Assembly: GCF_900215155.1 (NCBI RefSeq)
Contig: NZ_LT907980.1
Span: 1,860,001 to 1,924,000, forward strand
DNA: 64,000 nt
Direction: 5' to 3'
From: Marinobacter sp. LV10R510-11A
GTDB lineage: Bacteria > Pseudomonadota > Gammaproteobacteria > Pseudomonadales > Oleiphilaceae
A model generated the notes under the pieces. The model worked only from the letters and a program-made list of their open reading frames with translations, ran no database searches and was not told the DNA's origin. The position numbers and the translations under genes were made by a program. Position 1 is the first letter of the stretch. Every line of letters begins with the position of its first letter. This document shows, in pieces, positions 51,726-60,836 of this stretch.

Positions 51726-54335
51726 TTAGCGCGAGGGGACAAAGGCCGGTCGTTCGCCCTCACCGGCCCTGCGCCGCAACTGTGCGAAGGCCAACAGCCC
51801 GAGCAAGAGCAACGCCGGAATAAACATCAGCTCTTTTGGCGGGCGTGGATTTTCCACCTGCACGATGTCGATAGTCCAGCCAAAACTGAGCCCAGCTTTT
51901 TCTGCATCGCTGCCAAAGTTAACGAACTCGACGCTCATCACCTCACCCGCCGCTGACACTTCCAGCCCAGCTGCCGCCAGCCGTTTCTCGGGCGTGTCGC
52001 CCGCAGGCAATGGCAGCTTCAGGTACTTGGATACATCATCACCCGACAGCGACATACCAGAAGCCTGGAGAATGATGGGCTGATCTGCAGCCACTTCGTC
52101 TACGTGCTGCAACAGCTCTGCACCGGGGCGATCGTTGGTGGGCGGGTATATTTCGTCCCACCAGAAGCCCGGACGGAACAGGGTGAAGGTAATCAGCAGC
52201 AGGCCAATGGTTTCCCACCAACGGGTTTTGGTAAACCAGAAACCCTGGGTGGCTGCTGAGAATACCAACATGGCGGTCACCGCGCTGAACACCGTCACTA
52301 ACAAGTCAAACCAACCGGTCAACCCTATCAGCAATAACTGAGTATTGAAGATGAACATGAACGGCAGAATGGCGGTTCGGATGTCATAGGTGAAGCCCTG
52401 TATACCCGTTCGTATCGGGTCCGCCCCCGAAATAGCAGCGGCGGCGTAGGCCGCGAGCCCCACCGGCGGCGTATCATCCGCGAGTATGCCGAAATAGAAC
52501 ACGAACAGATGCACTGCGATCAAGGGCACCAACAGGCCATTTTCCGCGCCCAAGCTAACAATGACCGGCGCCATCAGGGTAGACACTACAATGTAGTTGG
52601 CCGTGGTGGGTAGCCCCATACCCAGGATCAGGCTGATAACGGCCGTAAACCCTAGCATCAACAGCAGATTGCCACCGGAGATGAACTCCACAAATTGAGT
52701 CATCACCAGGCCAATGCCGGTGAGAGTTACAGTACCCACCACAATACCTGCAGTTGCCGTGGCCACACCAATGCCCACCATGTTGCGGGCGCCGGTGACC
52801 AGTGACTGGGTAAGGTCTAGCCCGCCCTGTTTCAGACCGCTCAGGTAATTACCTCGGTCGTTAAAAAACGCTTTCAGAGGGCGCTGGGTGATGATGATAA
52901 ATACCATGAACACCGTGGCCCAGAAAGCCGACAGCTGCGGCGAGAAGCGCTCAACCGTAAGGCACCACACAAGCACTACCACCGGCAACAGGAAATAGAG
53001 ACCGGTTTTTACCGTTGGCCCCACCGGTGGCAGCTCGTCCATTACAGAATCTGGGCCGTCTTCTTCCAGTTCTGGGAAGCGCGACCCGTAACCGACAAGC
53101 CCAACATAGGCCGCCAGCAACAACGGCGTGAGTACCCACATAGCCGCGCTGCCAAACACGTCTTTCATCCAGCCTACACCGTAATAAACCGCTAAGGTCA
53201 CTGCGCTCAACCCCAGAAGCACCATTACCCAAACAAGCATGCGCTGGGCCAGAGTCGGCTTGTTCAGCCGCTCAACGCCCTTCATATTCATCTTGCAGGC
53301 TTCTAGGTGCACGATGTAGATAAGTGCCACATAAGAAATCATCGCGGGCAGAATCGCGTGCTTGATCACTTCTAGATAAGAAATGCCCACGTATTCGACC
53401 ATCAGAAACGCTGCGGCGCCCATGATCGGTGGTGTCAGCTGGCCATTGGTAGAGGCCGCCACTTCCACGGCACCGGCTTTGGTGGCCGGAAAACCGACCC
53501 GCTTCATCAACGGGATGGTGAAGGTGCCGGTGGTAACCACGTTGGCGATGGAAGAGCCGGAAATAATGCCGCTAAGACCGCTAGCAACCACTGCCGCTTT
53601 GGCCGGGCCGCCGCGCATGTGGCCAAGCATTGCGTAAGCTACCTTAATGAAGTAATTGCCGGCACCGGCACGCTCGAGTAAGGCACCAAAAAGTACGAAC
53701 AGGAAAACAAAGCTGGTTGATACGCCCAGGGCGACACCAAACACACCCTCAGTGCCAAGCCACTGGTGCGAAGCCAGTTTGCTCAGGCTCGCTCCCTTGT
53801 GAGAAATAACGGCTGGCATATAAGGGCCGGCCAAGGAGTAAATAATGAATACGCCTGCAACAATCGTTAGAGGGAGCCCCAGCGCACGACGCGTTGCCTC
53901 CAACAGCAACACCAACCCGGCCATTGCGATAATAATGTCTTGGAGATTAGGCGCGCCAGGACGAGTGGCCAGCTGGTCATAAAAAACGTATAGATACGAC
54001 GCTGTAAACGCGGCAGCCAACGCTAAAACCCAATCGTAGATAGGCACCTTGTTCGCGTGCTTACCCCGAATCATGGGGAACGCTGAAAATGCCAAAAATG
54101 AGGCGAAAGCAAGGTGAATCGAGCGTGACTCTGTAGAGTTAAGCAAGCCAAAATCAAAAATGTACGGTAGTGGGGATGCTATCCAAAGCTGGAAAAGAGA
54201 CCAGAGTAAAGGAACAACAAAAAGAATGATCGCGGCAGACCCAGTTGCAGCCCTTCCACCGGATTCGGTCTGAAGAAACGCCTCAACCTTCTGCTTATCG
54301 ATACGATCCCCGGCGCTCGGGTCGCTATTGGTCAT
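51726..54335 (-). CDS. TRAP transporter fused permease (TAXI type)
   Basis: An 869-residue protein fusing the small (DctQ) and large (DctM) TRAP membrane subunits, as usual for TAXI-type systems. About 17-19 membrane helices are visible. Conserved pieces include GALLERAGAGNYFIKVAYAM, VVASGLSGIISGSSIANVVT and MGLPTTANYIVVSTLMAPV. A soluble C-terminal part (DEVAADQPIILQASG, SGDDVSKYLKLPLPAG) matches the DUF3394-type extension. It works with the binding protein encoded next upstream, driven by an ion gradient. Substrate unknown. Confidence 0.9.
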   Translation of the reverse strand: MTNSDPSAGDRIDKQKVEAFLQTESGGRAATGSAAIILFVVPLLWSLFQLWIASPLPYIFDFGLLNSTESRSIHLAFASFLAFSAFPMIRGKHANKVPIYDWVLALAAAFTASYLYVFYDQLATRPGAPNLQDIIIAMAGLVLLLEATRRALGLPLTIVAGVFIIYSLAGPYMPAVISHKGASLSKLASHQWLGTEGVFGVALGVSTSFVFLFVLFGALLERAGAGNYFIKVAYAMLGHMRGGPAKAAVVASGLSGIISGSSIANVVTTGTFTIPLMKRVGFPATKAGAVEVAASTNGQLTPPIMGAAAFLMVEYVGISYLEVIKHAILPAMISYVALIYIVHLEACKMNMKGVERLNKPTLAQRMLVWVMVLLGLSAVTLAVYYGVGWMKDVFGSAAMWVLTPLLLAAYVGLVGYGSRFPELEEDGPDSVMDELPPVGPTVKTGLYFLLPVVVLVWCLTVERFSPQLSAFWATVFMVFIIITQRPLKAFFNDRGNYLSGLKQGGLDLTQSLVTGARNMVGIGVATATAGIVVGTVTLTGIGLVMTQFVEFISGGNLLLMLGFTAVISLILGMGLPTTANYIVVSTLMAPVIVSLGAENGLLVPLIAVHLFVFYFGILADDTPPVGLAAYAAAAISGADPIRTGIQGFTYDIRTAILPFMFIFNTQLLLIGLTGWFDLLVTVFSAVTAMLVFSAATQGFWFTKTRWWETIGLLLITFTLFRPGFWWDEIYPPTNDRPGAELLQHVDEVAADQPIILQASGMSLSGDDVSKYLKLPLPAGDTPEKRLAAAGLEVSAAGEVMSVEFVNFGSDAEKAGLSFGWTIDIVQVENPRPPKELMFIPALLLLGLLAFAQLRRRAGEGERPAFVPSR

Positions 54336-54423
54336 AGCAGAGTCCTGTCAGAGGAAAAGGGTAAGATAAATTAAAACTGCGGGCAGAGGTTGCCCGCAGT
54401 TGCTCTACTCGCCGGTAACCGAA

Positions 54424-55407
54424 TTAATCGATCAGGCCAGCTTCTTTGTAGTACTTGGCAGCGCCCGGGTGCAGCGGGGCACTCAAGGCGTCAGACACCA
54501 TTTCTTCCTTCTTCAGGTTGGCGAAAGCAGGGTGCAAGCGCTTGAAGCTGTCAAAGTTTTCAAACACCGCCTTGACCACTTCGTACACTACTTCGTTTGG
54601 TACGTTGGTAGAAGATACAAACGTCGCTGCCACACCAAAGGTGGTCACGTCGTTATCAGAGCCACGGTACATGCCGCCAGGAATAACAGCTTTGCGGTAG
54701 TACGGGTTGTCTTCAATCAGCTTTTTGGCCGCCTTATTATTGACGTTAACCAGCACACTATCACAGGAGGTGGTTGCCTCTTTGATAGAGCCGGATGGAT
54801 GGCCCACGGTGTAGAAGAACGCATCAATGTTGCCATCGCACAGGGCTTGGGATTGCTCCGCAGCCTTAAGCTCGGCAGCCAAAGAGAACTTATCCAAGGT
54901 CCAGCCCATTTCGTCCATCAGCACTTCGGCTGTCGCACGCTGGCCAGACCCCGGGTTACCTACAGAGACCCGCTTGCCTGCTAGATCGTCAAAGTTCTTG
55001 ATGCCCGAGCCTTTGCTGGCCACCACGGTGAACGGTTCTGGGTGCAGTGAAAATACGGCACGCAGATCTTTGTTAGGGCCGTCTTCTTTGAACTGACTTG
55101 TGCCGTTATAGGCGTGGTACTGCCAGTCGGATTGCGCAACCGCCAGATCCAGCTCGTTTTGGCGAATGGCGTTCAGGTTGTAAACAGAACCACCGGTGCT
55201 TTCGACAGAGCAGCGGATTCCGTGCTCTTTGCGATCCATATTAACCAGGCGGCAAATAGCACCACCAGCCGGATAATAAACGCCGGTTACACCACCAGTT
55301 CCGATGGTAACAAAGCGTTGTTCCTGTGCAGAAACAGCTGTTGAGGCCGCACCCAAGCTGAAAGCTGCTGCTACAGCGAATGCGGAGGCTTTAAGTTTCA
55401 GTGTCAT
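54424..55407 (-). CDS. TAXI-family TRAP solute-binding protein
   Basis: 327 residues from ATG 55407, which follows AAGGAAAA and opens a signal peptide ([20 protein letters not shown]). [20 protein letters not shown] is the TAXI hallmark. [11 protein letters not shown] and [20 protein letters not shown] are conserved ligand regions. It captures the substrate in the periplasm for the fused permease. The ligand may be glutamate, an organic acid or another solute; the sequence does not say. Confidence 0.9.
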   Translation of the reverse strand: MTLKLKASAFAVAAAFSLGAASTAVSAQEQRFVTIGTGGVTGVYYPAGGAICRLVNMDRKEHGIRCSVESTGGSVYNLNAIRQNELDLAVAQSDWQYHAYNGTSQFKEDGPNKDLRAVFSLHPEPFTVVASKGSGIKNFDDLAGKRVSVGNPGSGQRATAEVLMDEMGWTLDKFSLAAELKAAEQSQALCDGNIDAFFYTVGHPSGSIKEATTSCDSVLVNVNNKAAKKLIEDNPYYRKAVIPGGMYRGSDNDVTTFGVAATFVSSTNVPNEVVYEVVKAVFENFDSFKRLHPAFANLKKEEMVSDALSAPLHPGAAKYYKEAGLID

Positions 55408-55547
55408 GTGAATTTTCCTTATTTTGATCGTTGTTATCAACTGCCCGCCTGAGCTCGCGGGCAAGCATCGCGCTCGTTATAGAACATAGACCACTTCACA
55501 CTATAAATAAAGTATGGATTAGCTCGCTAACCAGTTGAGAAAACAAC

Positions 55548-55574
55548 AAAAAAGCCCGCGCGGCGGGCTTTTTT
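55548..55574. terminator. terminator between the RND and TRAP operons
   Basis: An A tract and GCCCGC (55554-55559) face GCGGGC (55563-55568) and six Ts (55569-55574). It functions on either strand, but here it ends the minus-strand RND cluster upstream of the TAXI gene. The rest of 55408-55591 would contain the TAXI promoter; none is clear. Confidence 0.75.
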
Positions 55575-55591
55575 GTGCTTGACTGCAAGTT

Positions 55592-57976
55592 CTATTTTGC
55601 AGCGCGGGCTTTGGCGATCATCTGATCCGGCCGCAGCAGGAACCGCGCCAGTGCCGGTAGTAGCCAGATTGCTCCAACCATATTCCAAAGGAACATGAAG
55701 AACAGTAAGAAGCCCATATCCGCCTGGAACTTGATTGGCGAAAAGATCCAAGTTACCACACCAAGCCCAAGCGTTACGCCGGTAAACATAACCGCCTTAC
55801 CGGTCGAGCGCAGAGTCTCAAAATAGGCATCCTGAAGCGTTTTCCCTTCTAGTAGGTAATGCTCGAGCTTGCTGTAAATATAGATGCCGTAGTCCACACC
55901 AATACCTACACCAAGCGCGATGACTGGCAGGGTAGCTACCTTAATGCCGATCCCCGACACCGCCATGATCGCTTCACATAAAACCGAGGTCAGGCCCAGT
56001 GGAACCACAATGCAAAGCACTGCCCTTATGGAGCGGAAGGTAGCAAAACAAAGCAGGCTCACCACGCTATAGACCAGGATAAGCATCATATCCTTGGCAT
56101 TGGCGATAACCTCATTTGTAGCCGCCTCAACACCGGCATTACCAGCCGCCAGCAAGAAGGTATGCTCCTCGTTGCTGTTCGCCTTAGCAAACACCTCAAC
56201 CCTCTCAATCACCGTTTCAAGCGTTTCTGCCTTGTGGTCTTCAAGGAACACCAAAACCGGCGTTAGGCTGCAGTTGGTGTTGATAAGCCCAGATGGCGCC
56301 TCACGGATAGACGCATTAATGATGGTCTGGTTGCGGGAGATCTCGTACCACTTCCAGTTACCTTCATTCAGAGCCTTGGTCACGATTTTGGAAACGTCGG
56401 CAAGGGAAGCTGAGGACTGAACGCCTGGCGTGTTCTGTAGCTCCCATTGCAGTGAGTCCATGGCTCGCAAAACGTTGTACTGGGTACATTGCTCTACCGG
56501 TGTTTTAACCATCACAACCAGTACGTCGGCGCTGGTGGAATAATTATCGATGATGTACGCGTTGTCTAGGTTATAACGCGAGTCCGCACGAAGCTCGGGC
56601 GCTCCCTGGTCGAGATCACCTACCTTCAGATCCTGCTTGTAGTAAAGGCCAAGCCCCAGACCAATCACAGCAATAAGCAGTGAAATCGGTGCAACGCCTG
56701 GGTGAGCGAAGTACGACATCAAACGCCATTTACGATCCTGCTTTTCGCCCTGATTCTGAACGTGACGAATACCACCCTTGGAAATACCAAGGTAGGACAT
56801 GATCAGTACATGCAGCACCAGATTGGTAAGGATAACGAAGGCCACACCCAAGCCCGCCGCTACGGCCAAATCGCGGATAACGTCGATCTCGATAAAGAAC
56901 AGCGTAAGAAAGCCAAATGCATCAGAAATCAACGCCAACATGCCCGGAATATAGAGCGCACGGAATGCCAGGCGGGCCGCGGTTTCAGCATCGAAACCTT
57001 TGCTGGCTTCGACAGCCATGGCGTTTACGATCTGAACACCGTGGCTGATGCCAATGGCAAAAACCAAGAAAGGCACAAGAACCGAGTACGGATCCAAGCC
57101 GTAGCCCAAAATCCTGAGGGCACCTAGCTGTAAGAACACCGCAACAATCGACGTGAATACCGGCACCAGCGTGCCGGTGATGCTGCGGGAGTACCAGAAC
57201 AGCAAAAGTGTGGTCAACAGAATCGTAATGCCCGCAAACCAGGCGATGGAGCCAATACCTTCAATAAGGTCACCGACTTTTTTGGCAAAACCGACAATAT
57301 GAATGTCGATATTGGGATTCTGTGTTTCGTACTTATCGCGGATCTTTTCTTCGAGCTGACGGGAGAACGTGGCGTAATCCAATGGCTCGCCCGTTTCCGG
57401 GTTCTTTTCATACAGCGGTGCGTACACAATCGTGGACTTGAAATTATCCGATACCAGGCGCCCTACTTCGTTGGAACGAAGGATATTCTGGCGCAGCTGC
57501 TCTAAGCTTGCAGGCGAGCCATCATAGCCATCTGGAATGACTGTGCCACCCTGGAAGCCTTGTTCCGTTACTTCCACCCACCGAACGTTTGATGTCCACA
57601 GGGTTTTCAGGCCTGAGCGATCAACACCATCAAGATAGAAAACCTCATCGGTGATCTGCTTAAGAGTCTCCATGTACTCCGCAGAAAAAATATCACCCGT
57701 TTTGGTTTCCACGGCAATTCGTACAAAGTTGCCAAGGTTTTCTAAGTCATTCCGGTGGTCCAGCATATTGATAACATAAGGATGCTCAAGCGGGATCATT
57801 CGCTCAAAACTTGCATCTGGCTGGATCTTTATCGCGTTGTAGCCCAAAAACACCGTCAACAGCAGAAAGCCGATAAGAATCACGGCCCGGTTGTTGAAAA
57901 TCAGGCGCTCCAGAAACGGCTCTGCCTTAGGCGTTGTTAGGTAGTGCTCACCCTTGTCATGGTTCGGGTTGGACAT
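55592..57976 (-). CDS. RND superfamily transporter (MMPL/HpnN-like)
   Basis: A 794-residue membrane protein with the 12-helix RND plan: one N-terminal helix (NNRAVILIGFLLLTVFLGYN), a large periplasmic loop (about 40-220), helices 2-6, a second loop (about 430-610) and helices 7-12. GVGIGVDYGIYIYSK holds the conserved Asp of the proton relay. It belongs to the lipid/hydrophobic-compound MMPL branch rather than AcrB drug pumps. It is encoded with the YCF48-like and DUF1329 genes, a set thought to handle hydrophobic molecules. Confidence 0.85.
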   Translation of the reverse strand: MSNPNHDKGEHYLTTPKAEPFLERLIFNNRAVILIGFLLLTVFLGYNAIKIQPDASFERMIPLEHPYVINMLDHRNDLENLGNFVRIAVETKTGDIFSAEYMETLKQITDEVFYLDGVDRSGLKTLWTSNVRWVEVTEQGFQGGTVIPDGYDGSPASLEQLRQNILRSNEVGRLVSDNFKSTIVYAPLYEKNPETGEPLDYATFSRQLEEKIRDKYETQNPNIDIHIVGFAKKVGDLIEGIGSIAWFAGITILLTTLLLFWYSRSITGTLVPVFTSIVAVFLQLGALRILGYGLDPYSVLVPFLVFAIGISHGVQIVNAMAVEASKGFDAETAARLAFRALYIPGMLALISDAFGFLTLFFIEIDVIRDLAVAAGLGVAFVILTNLVLHVLIMSYLGISKGGIRHVQNQGEKQDRKWRLMSYFAHPGVAPISLLIAVIGLGLGLYYKQDLKVGDLDQGAPELRADSRYNLDNAYIIDNYSTSADVLVVMVKTPVEQCTQYNVLRAMDSLQWELQNTPGVQSSASLADVSKIVTKALNEGNWKWYEISRNQTIINASIREAPSGLINTNCSLTPVLVFLEDHKAETLETVIERVEVFAKANSNEEHTFLLAAGNAGVEAATNEVIANAKDMMLILVYSVVSLLCFATFRSIRAVLCIVVPLGLTSVLCEAIMAVSGIGIKVATLPVIALGVGIGVDYGIYIYSKLEHYLLEGKTLQDAYFETLRSTGKAVMFTGVTLGLGVVTWIFSPIKFQADMGFLLFFMFLWNMVGAIWLLPALARFLLRPDQMIAKARAAK

Positions 57977-58023
57977 TCAAAAAGCCCCTCTATTATTTTT
58001 TCAGTTGTTGCCACATCAGGGCG

Positions 58024-59172
58024 TTATTGAAGGTTTTTCCCGCGCGCGTCAGTAACTTTTACGCCGCTTTCACCCACGATAAGAAGATTGGTTCCCGAAA
58101 CCGGAACCACACTCATGATGCCAGACCGGCCACTACGAAAGTGCTCACGGAATGAATCTGCACCATTGCTACTCATAAGCACCGTGCCACCATTACCTAC
58201 CAATGTTATCCGGCCGTCTTCGGCTACGGCCCCATCGTTAAGTGTTGCACCGGCACTGTTTGGAACCATGCGCCAGCTCTTTCCAAGATCCGTCGAAAAT
58301 AGCATGGTGCCACGCAACCCAAAGGCCAAAATCTCATTAACCTGGCCGGTTCCAATCACACCAAACAGAGAACCTTCGTAAGGGCTTTCCCGTTGCTCCC
58401 AGGTGTCCCCACCATTCACAGAAACGTAGATCTGCCCCACCTCACCAACGATGGCAAGCGCGCCGCCAGCTATGCGAGCAATACTGTTAAGGTGAAAGTT
58501 CCGGGCATTATCAATCTGCCCCGCCCAATCATTCCAGGTATTACCGCCGTCTTCCGTACGCAGGATCATGCCGTAGGCACCCACAACAAATCCGTGCTGA
58601 TCATTCTCGAACCAAACACCCAGAAGCGGGTTTACCGGGCCTATATCCAGATCTGACTGCATGTTTTCCATGGTGAAAATCAGATCGTCCAGAGCCCATT
58701 CCAGATCACCCTTCTCCGATTCAGGCGCCTCTTCAATGTGCTCTTCCATGGCAGCAACCTGTTTTTCCTTACCGGCAATGGCCAGTTCGGCTGCACCTAC
58801 GCCGGTTAGCTGCAGGCTCCAACTCTCGCCAGCGTTCTCGGTATGAAGCACCACACCGCTGTGACCCACGGCCCAGCCGTGGGTGTCGGATCCAAAATCC
58901 ACGGCGGTCAGCGTCACAGAGACAGGAACATTGCCCTGCGTCCAAGTTTGCCCGTCATCATCGGAGTAGATGATGTGCCCTCTCTCCCCGACAGCCACTA
59001 TGCGATCACCCGCAAGCACAGCGTCATTAAGCAGGTGTGTGGGAGCCAGGTCGGTTTGCCGAGCCGGAGTTTCGATGATATCCGCAAGCGCAAACGCCGC
59101 TGGCGCGAACCAAACCATGGAAAGCCCGAGGCAGGCTGCCCCCAGAGTCTTGCACGTCAACCTTTTAGCCAT
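58024..59172 (-). CDS. YCF48-like beta-propeller protein, exported
   Basis: A 382-residue protein. A signal peptide (LGAACLGLSMVWFAPAAFAL) precedes repeated propeller blades with sialidase-type motifs: SDDDGQTWTQG, NAGESWSLQLTG, EDGGNTWNDW, VNGGDTWEQRE, DLGKSWRMVP. A helical insert lies near 140-180 (EEHIEEAPESEKGDLEWALD). It resembles the YCF48/photosystem II stability factor family. In proteobacteria such genes accompany RND permeases and DUF1329 proteins; probably an extracytoplasmic partner of that transporter. Confidence 0.8.
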   Translation of the reverse strand: MAKRLTCKTLGAACLGLSMVWFAPAAFALADIIETPARQTDLAPTHLLNDAVLAGDRIVAVGERGHIIYSDDDGQTWTQGNVPVSVTLTAVDFGSDTHGWAVGHSGVVLHTENAGESWSLQLTGVGAAELAIAGKEKQVAAMEEHIEEAPESEKGDLEWALDDLIFTMENMQSDLDIGPVNPLLGVWFENDQHGFVVGAYGMILRTEDGGNTWNDWAGQIDNARNFHLNSIARIAGGALAIVGEVGQIYVSVNGGDTWEQRESPYEGSLFGVIGTGQVNEILAFGLRGTMLFSTDLGKSWRMVPNSAGATLNDGAVAEDGRITLVGNGGTVLMSSNGADSFREHFRSGRSGIMSVVPVSGTNLLIVGESGVKVTDARGKNLQ

Positions 59173-59268
59173 TCAAATTGCCTATTATGTTGTTTAACTG
59201 TACGTCTCTGGCCGGCAGTGCCGGCAATAACGGGAAACATACCGGCACCAACGGTGAAAATGCCCAGC

Positions 59269-60657
59269 TTAGCGGACACTCCTGCGGCGCAGGGAAGATG
59301 GAGAAAAATAGCGCTTGTTCGGTATATCTTCATTGAAGACCCGTGTATTGGGTTCTTCCGTATCCAGGCCGAGTACGTGATAACGGCGGGCCTGTAGATC
59401 ATGATAGACGTCCAGAACCGTCCACACACCCGGAAGTTCATAATAATTTTTGGCGAGCCCCATGGTCACACGCCACAACTCACCACGGCCATCATACTGA
59501 TCCACCAAAAGCGTATTCCAACTGTCCGCGTCTACATAGAAACGGCGCTTCTGATAAATATGGCGCGCATCGTCTTTCAACGTCGCCTCAACCACGTGAA
59601 CACGCTGCAGTTCCCAGCGGGTAAGATCGGGGTTTAGGTGAGAAATGCCGAGTATTTCGGAATAAGGTGTGCCTTTTTCGCCGATGCGGTAGTTGTTGTA
59701 AGGAATGTAGATTTCCTTCAACCCCTCGTAATTCCAGTTATAACGATCCAGTGCACCGTTGAAAATATCACTATCATCCGCCGTGCGGAGGTTTTCAGCG
59801 GCTGCAATTGGCGAATCGTAACCCAGGTTCGGAGCACGGCGTACGCGGCGCTGCCCTGCGTTATAACCCCAGCCATTTCTCGGGTTAACGATCTGGTTCA
59901 GGGTTTCATGGATAAGAATAGCGCCACCTGCAAGGCGGGGCGGAGACTGGGTAAACGAGAGATAATAGAACATGATGTTGTCCAGATCATCTTCATTACC
60001 CTCAGGGTTGTAAAAGTTGAAAAAGACTTCCTGCTGAGAGGTGACCAACGCATAGTCGCCATCACTCTGAACCGCCACCTCGCTGGATCGACGGGTAATA
60101 GAAACGCCGCGCCAGCGCGCCAAATGATTCCAAATCACCTGCCAGGCTTTCTGCTCGTTATTTCCGTGAAGGATCGGGAAAGGATAGCCACCATAGGCAC
60201 CTTCGAGGCCTGCGCCCTTGCCGACAATCTCTGCGTCTACCGCATTTTCCTTGGTGTTCTCTGCAACCCAGTCAGGTACCGCGTGAGTGCGTCGGGATTT
60301 GTACACCGGCACACGGAAGGTGGTGGGATAGGTTTCAAGCATTGCAAGAACGCCATCAGAAAGGTGCTCGGCGTAGCGATCCTTATTAGACGCATTAATG
60401 GTGAAGAGTACTTCGTCGGTTGGGAACGGATCGATATGGTGCTGCCCCGTACCCTCATAACCAGCAGGAGGCTCTGTTAAACCCCCAGTCCAGGTGGGGA
60501 TAGTCCCCGCTTTGTTTCCGGCCTTAATCGAACCGAACGGTGTGAGATCTTGGCCTAGGCGTGATGCTTCATTTGAGGACACTCCGGCCAAGGAATAAGA
60601 GGATGCTATCGAGAGGGCGAGCAGGCCCCCGAGTATCGCACTCTTTTTATAGTTCAT
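59269..60657 (-). CDS. DUF1329 outer-membrane-associated protein
   Basis: A 462-residue exported protein with signal peptide KKSAILGGLLALSIASSYSL. The mature part matches DUF1329 (LGQDLTPFGSIKAGNKAGTI at the start, AGQRRVRRAPNLGYDSPIAA, WELQRVHVVEATLKDDARHI). The fold is related to LolB/LppX-type lipid-binding proteins. It is the first gene of the minus-strand cluster with the YCF48-like and RND genes. In many relatives a DUF1302 gene precedes it; none is present here. Confidence 0.85.
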   Translation of the reverse strand: MNYKKSAILGGLLALSIASSYSLAGVSSNEASRLGQDLTPFGSIKAGNKAGTIPTWTGGLTEPPAGYEGTGQHHIDPFPTDEVLFTINASNKDRYAEHLSDGVLAMLETYPTTFRVPVYKSRRTHAVPDWVAENTKENAVDAEIVGKGAGLEGAYGGYPFPILHGNNEQKAWQVIWNHLARWRGVSITRRSSEVAVQSDGDYALVTSQQEVFFNFYNPEGNEDDLDNIMFYYLSFTQSPPRLAGGAILIHETLNQIVNPRNGWGYNAGQRRVRRAPNLGYDSPIAAAENLRTADDSDIFNGALDRYNWNYEGLKEIYIPYNNYRIGEKGTPYSEILGISHLNPDLTRWELQRVHVVEATLKDDARHIYQKRRFYVDADSWNTLLVDQYDGRGELWRVTMGLAKNYYELPGVWTVLDVYHDLQARRYHVLGLDTEEPNTRVFNEDIPNKRYFSPSSLRRRSVR

Positions 60658-60786
60658 TATATAACCCTGAATTCGACTGGAAGCCTGTGAGAAGGCTTTT
60701 TATTGTTGCCTGATAGAAATACAAGCTTTTACACAGGTTAGCCGATTCGTCAAGGTTGTCTATCGACCGAAAGTGCGATTTTGTAT

Positions 60787-60820
60787 CCGGCCGTAATCAA
60801 CGACTTACAATTACGGCCGG
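60787..60820 (-). terminator. hairpin after pepN
   Basis: CCGGCCGTAAT (60787-60797) and ATTACGGCCGG (60810-60820) form a perfect 11-bp stem 17 bases past the pepN stop. Only a poor T tract follows on the minus strand (ATACAAAATC), so it may be a weak terminator or an mRNA-stabilising hairpin. Confidence 0.45.
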
Positions 60821-60836
60821 TCCCCCTTGCCTGCCC

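Noticed and set aside
59638..60480. 280-codon frame on the plus strand
   Set aside because: Opposite the DUF1329 gene; no start signal or family resemblance.
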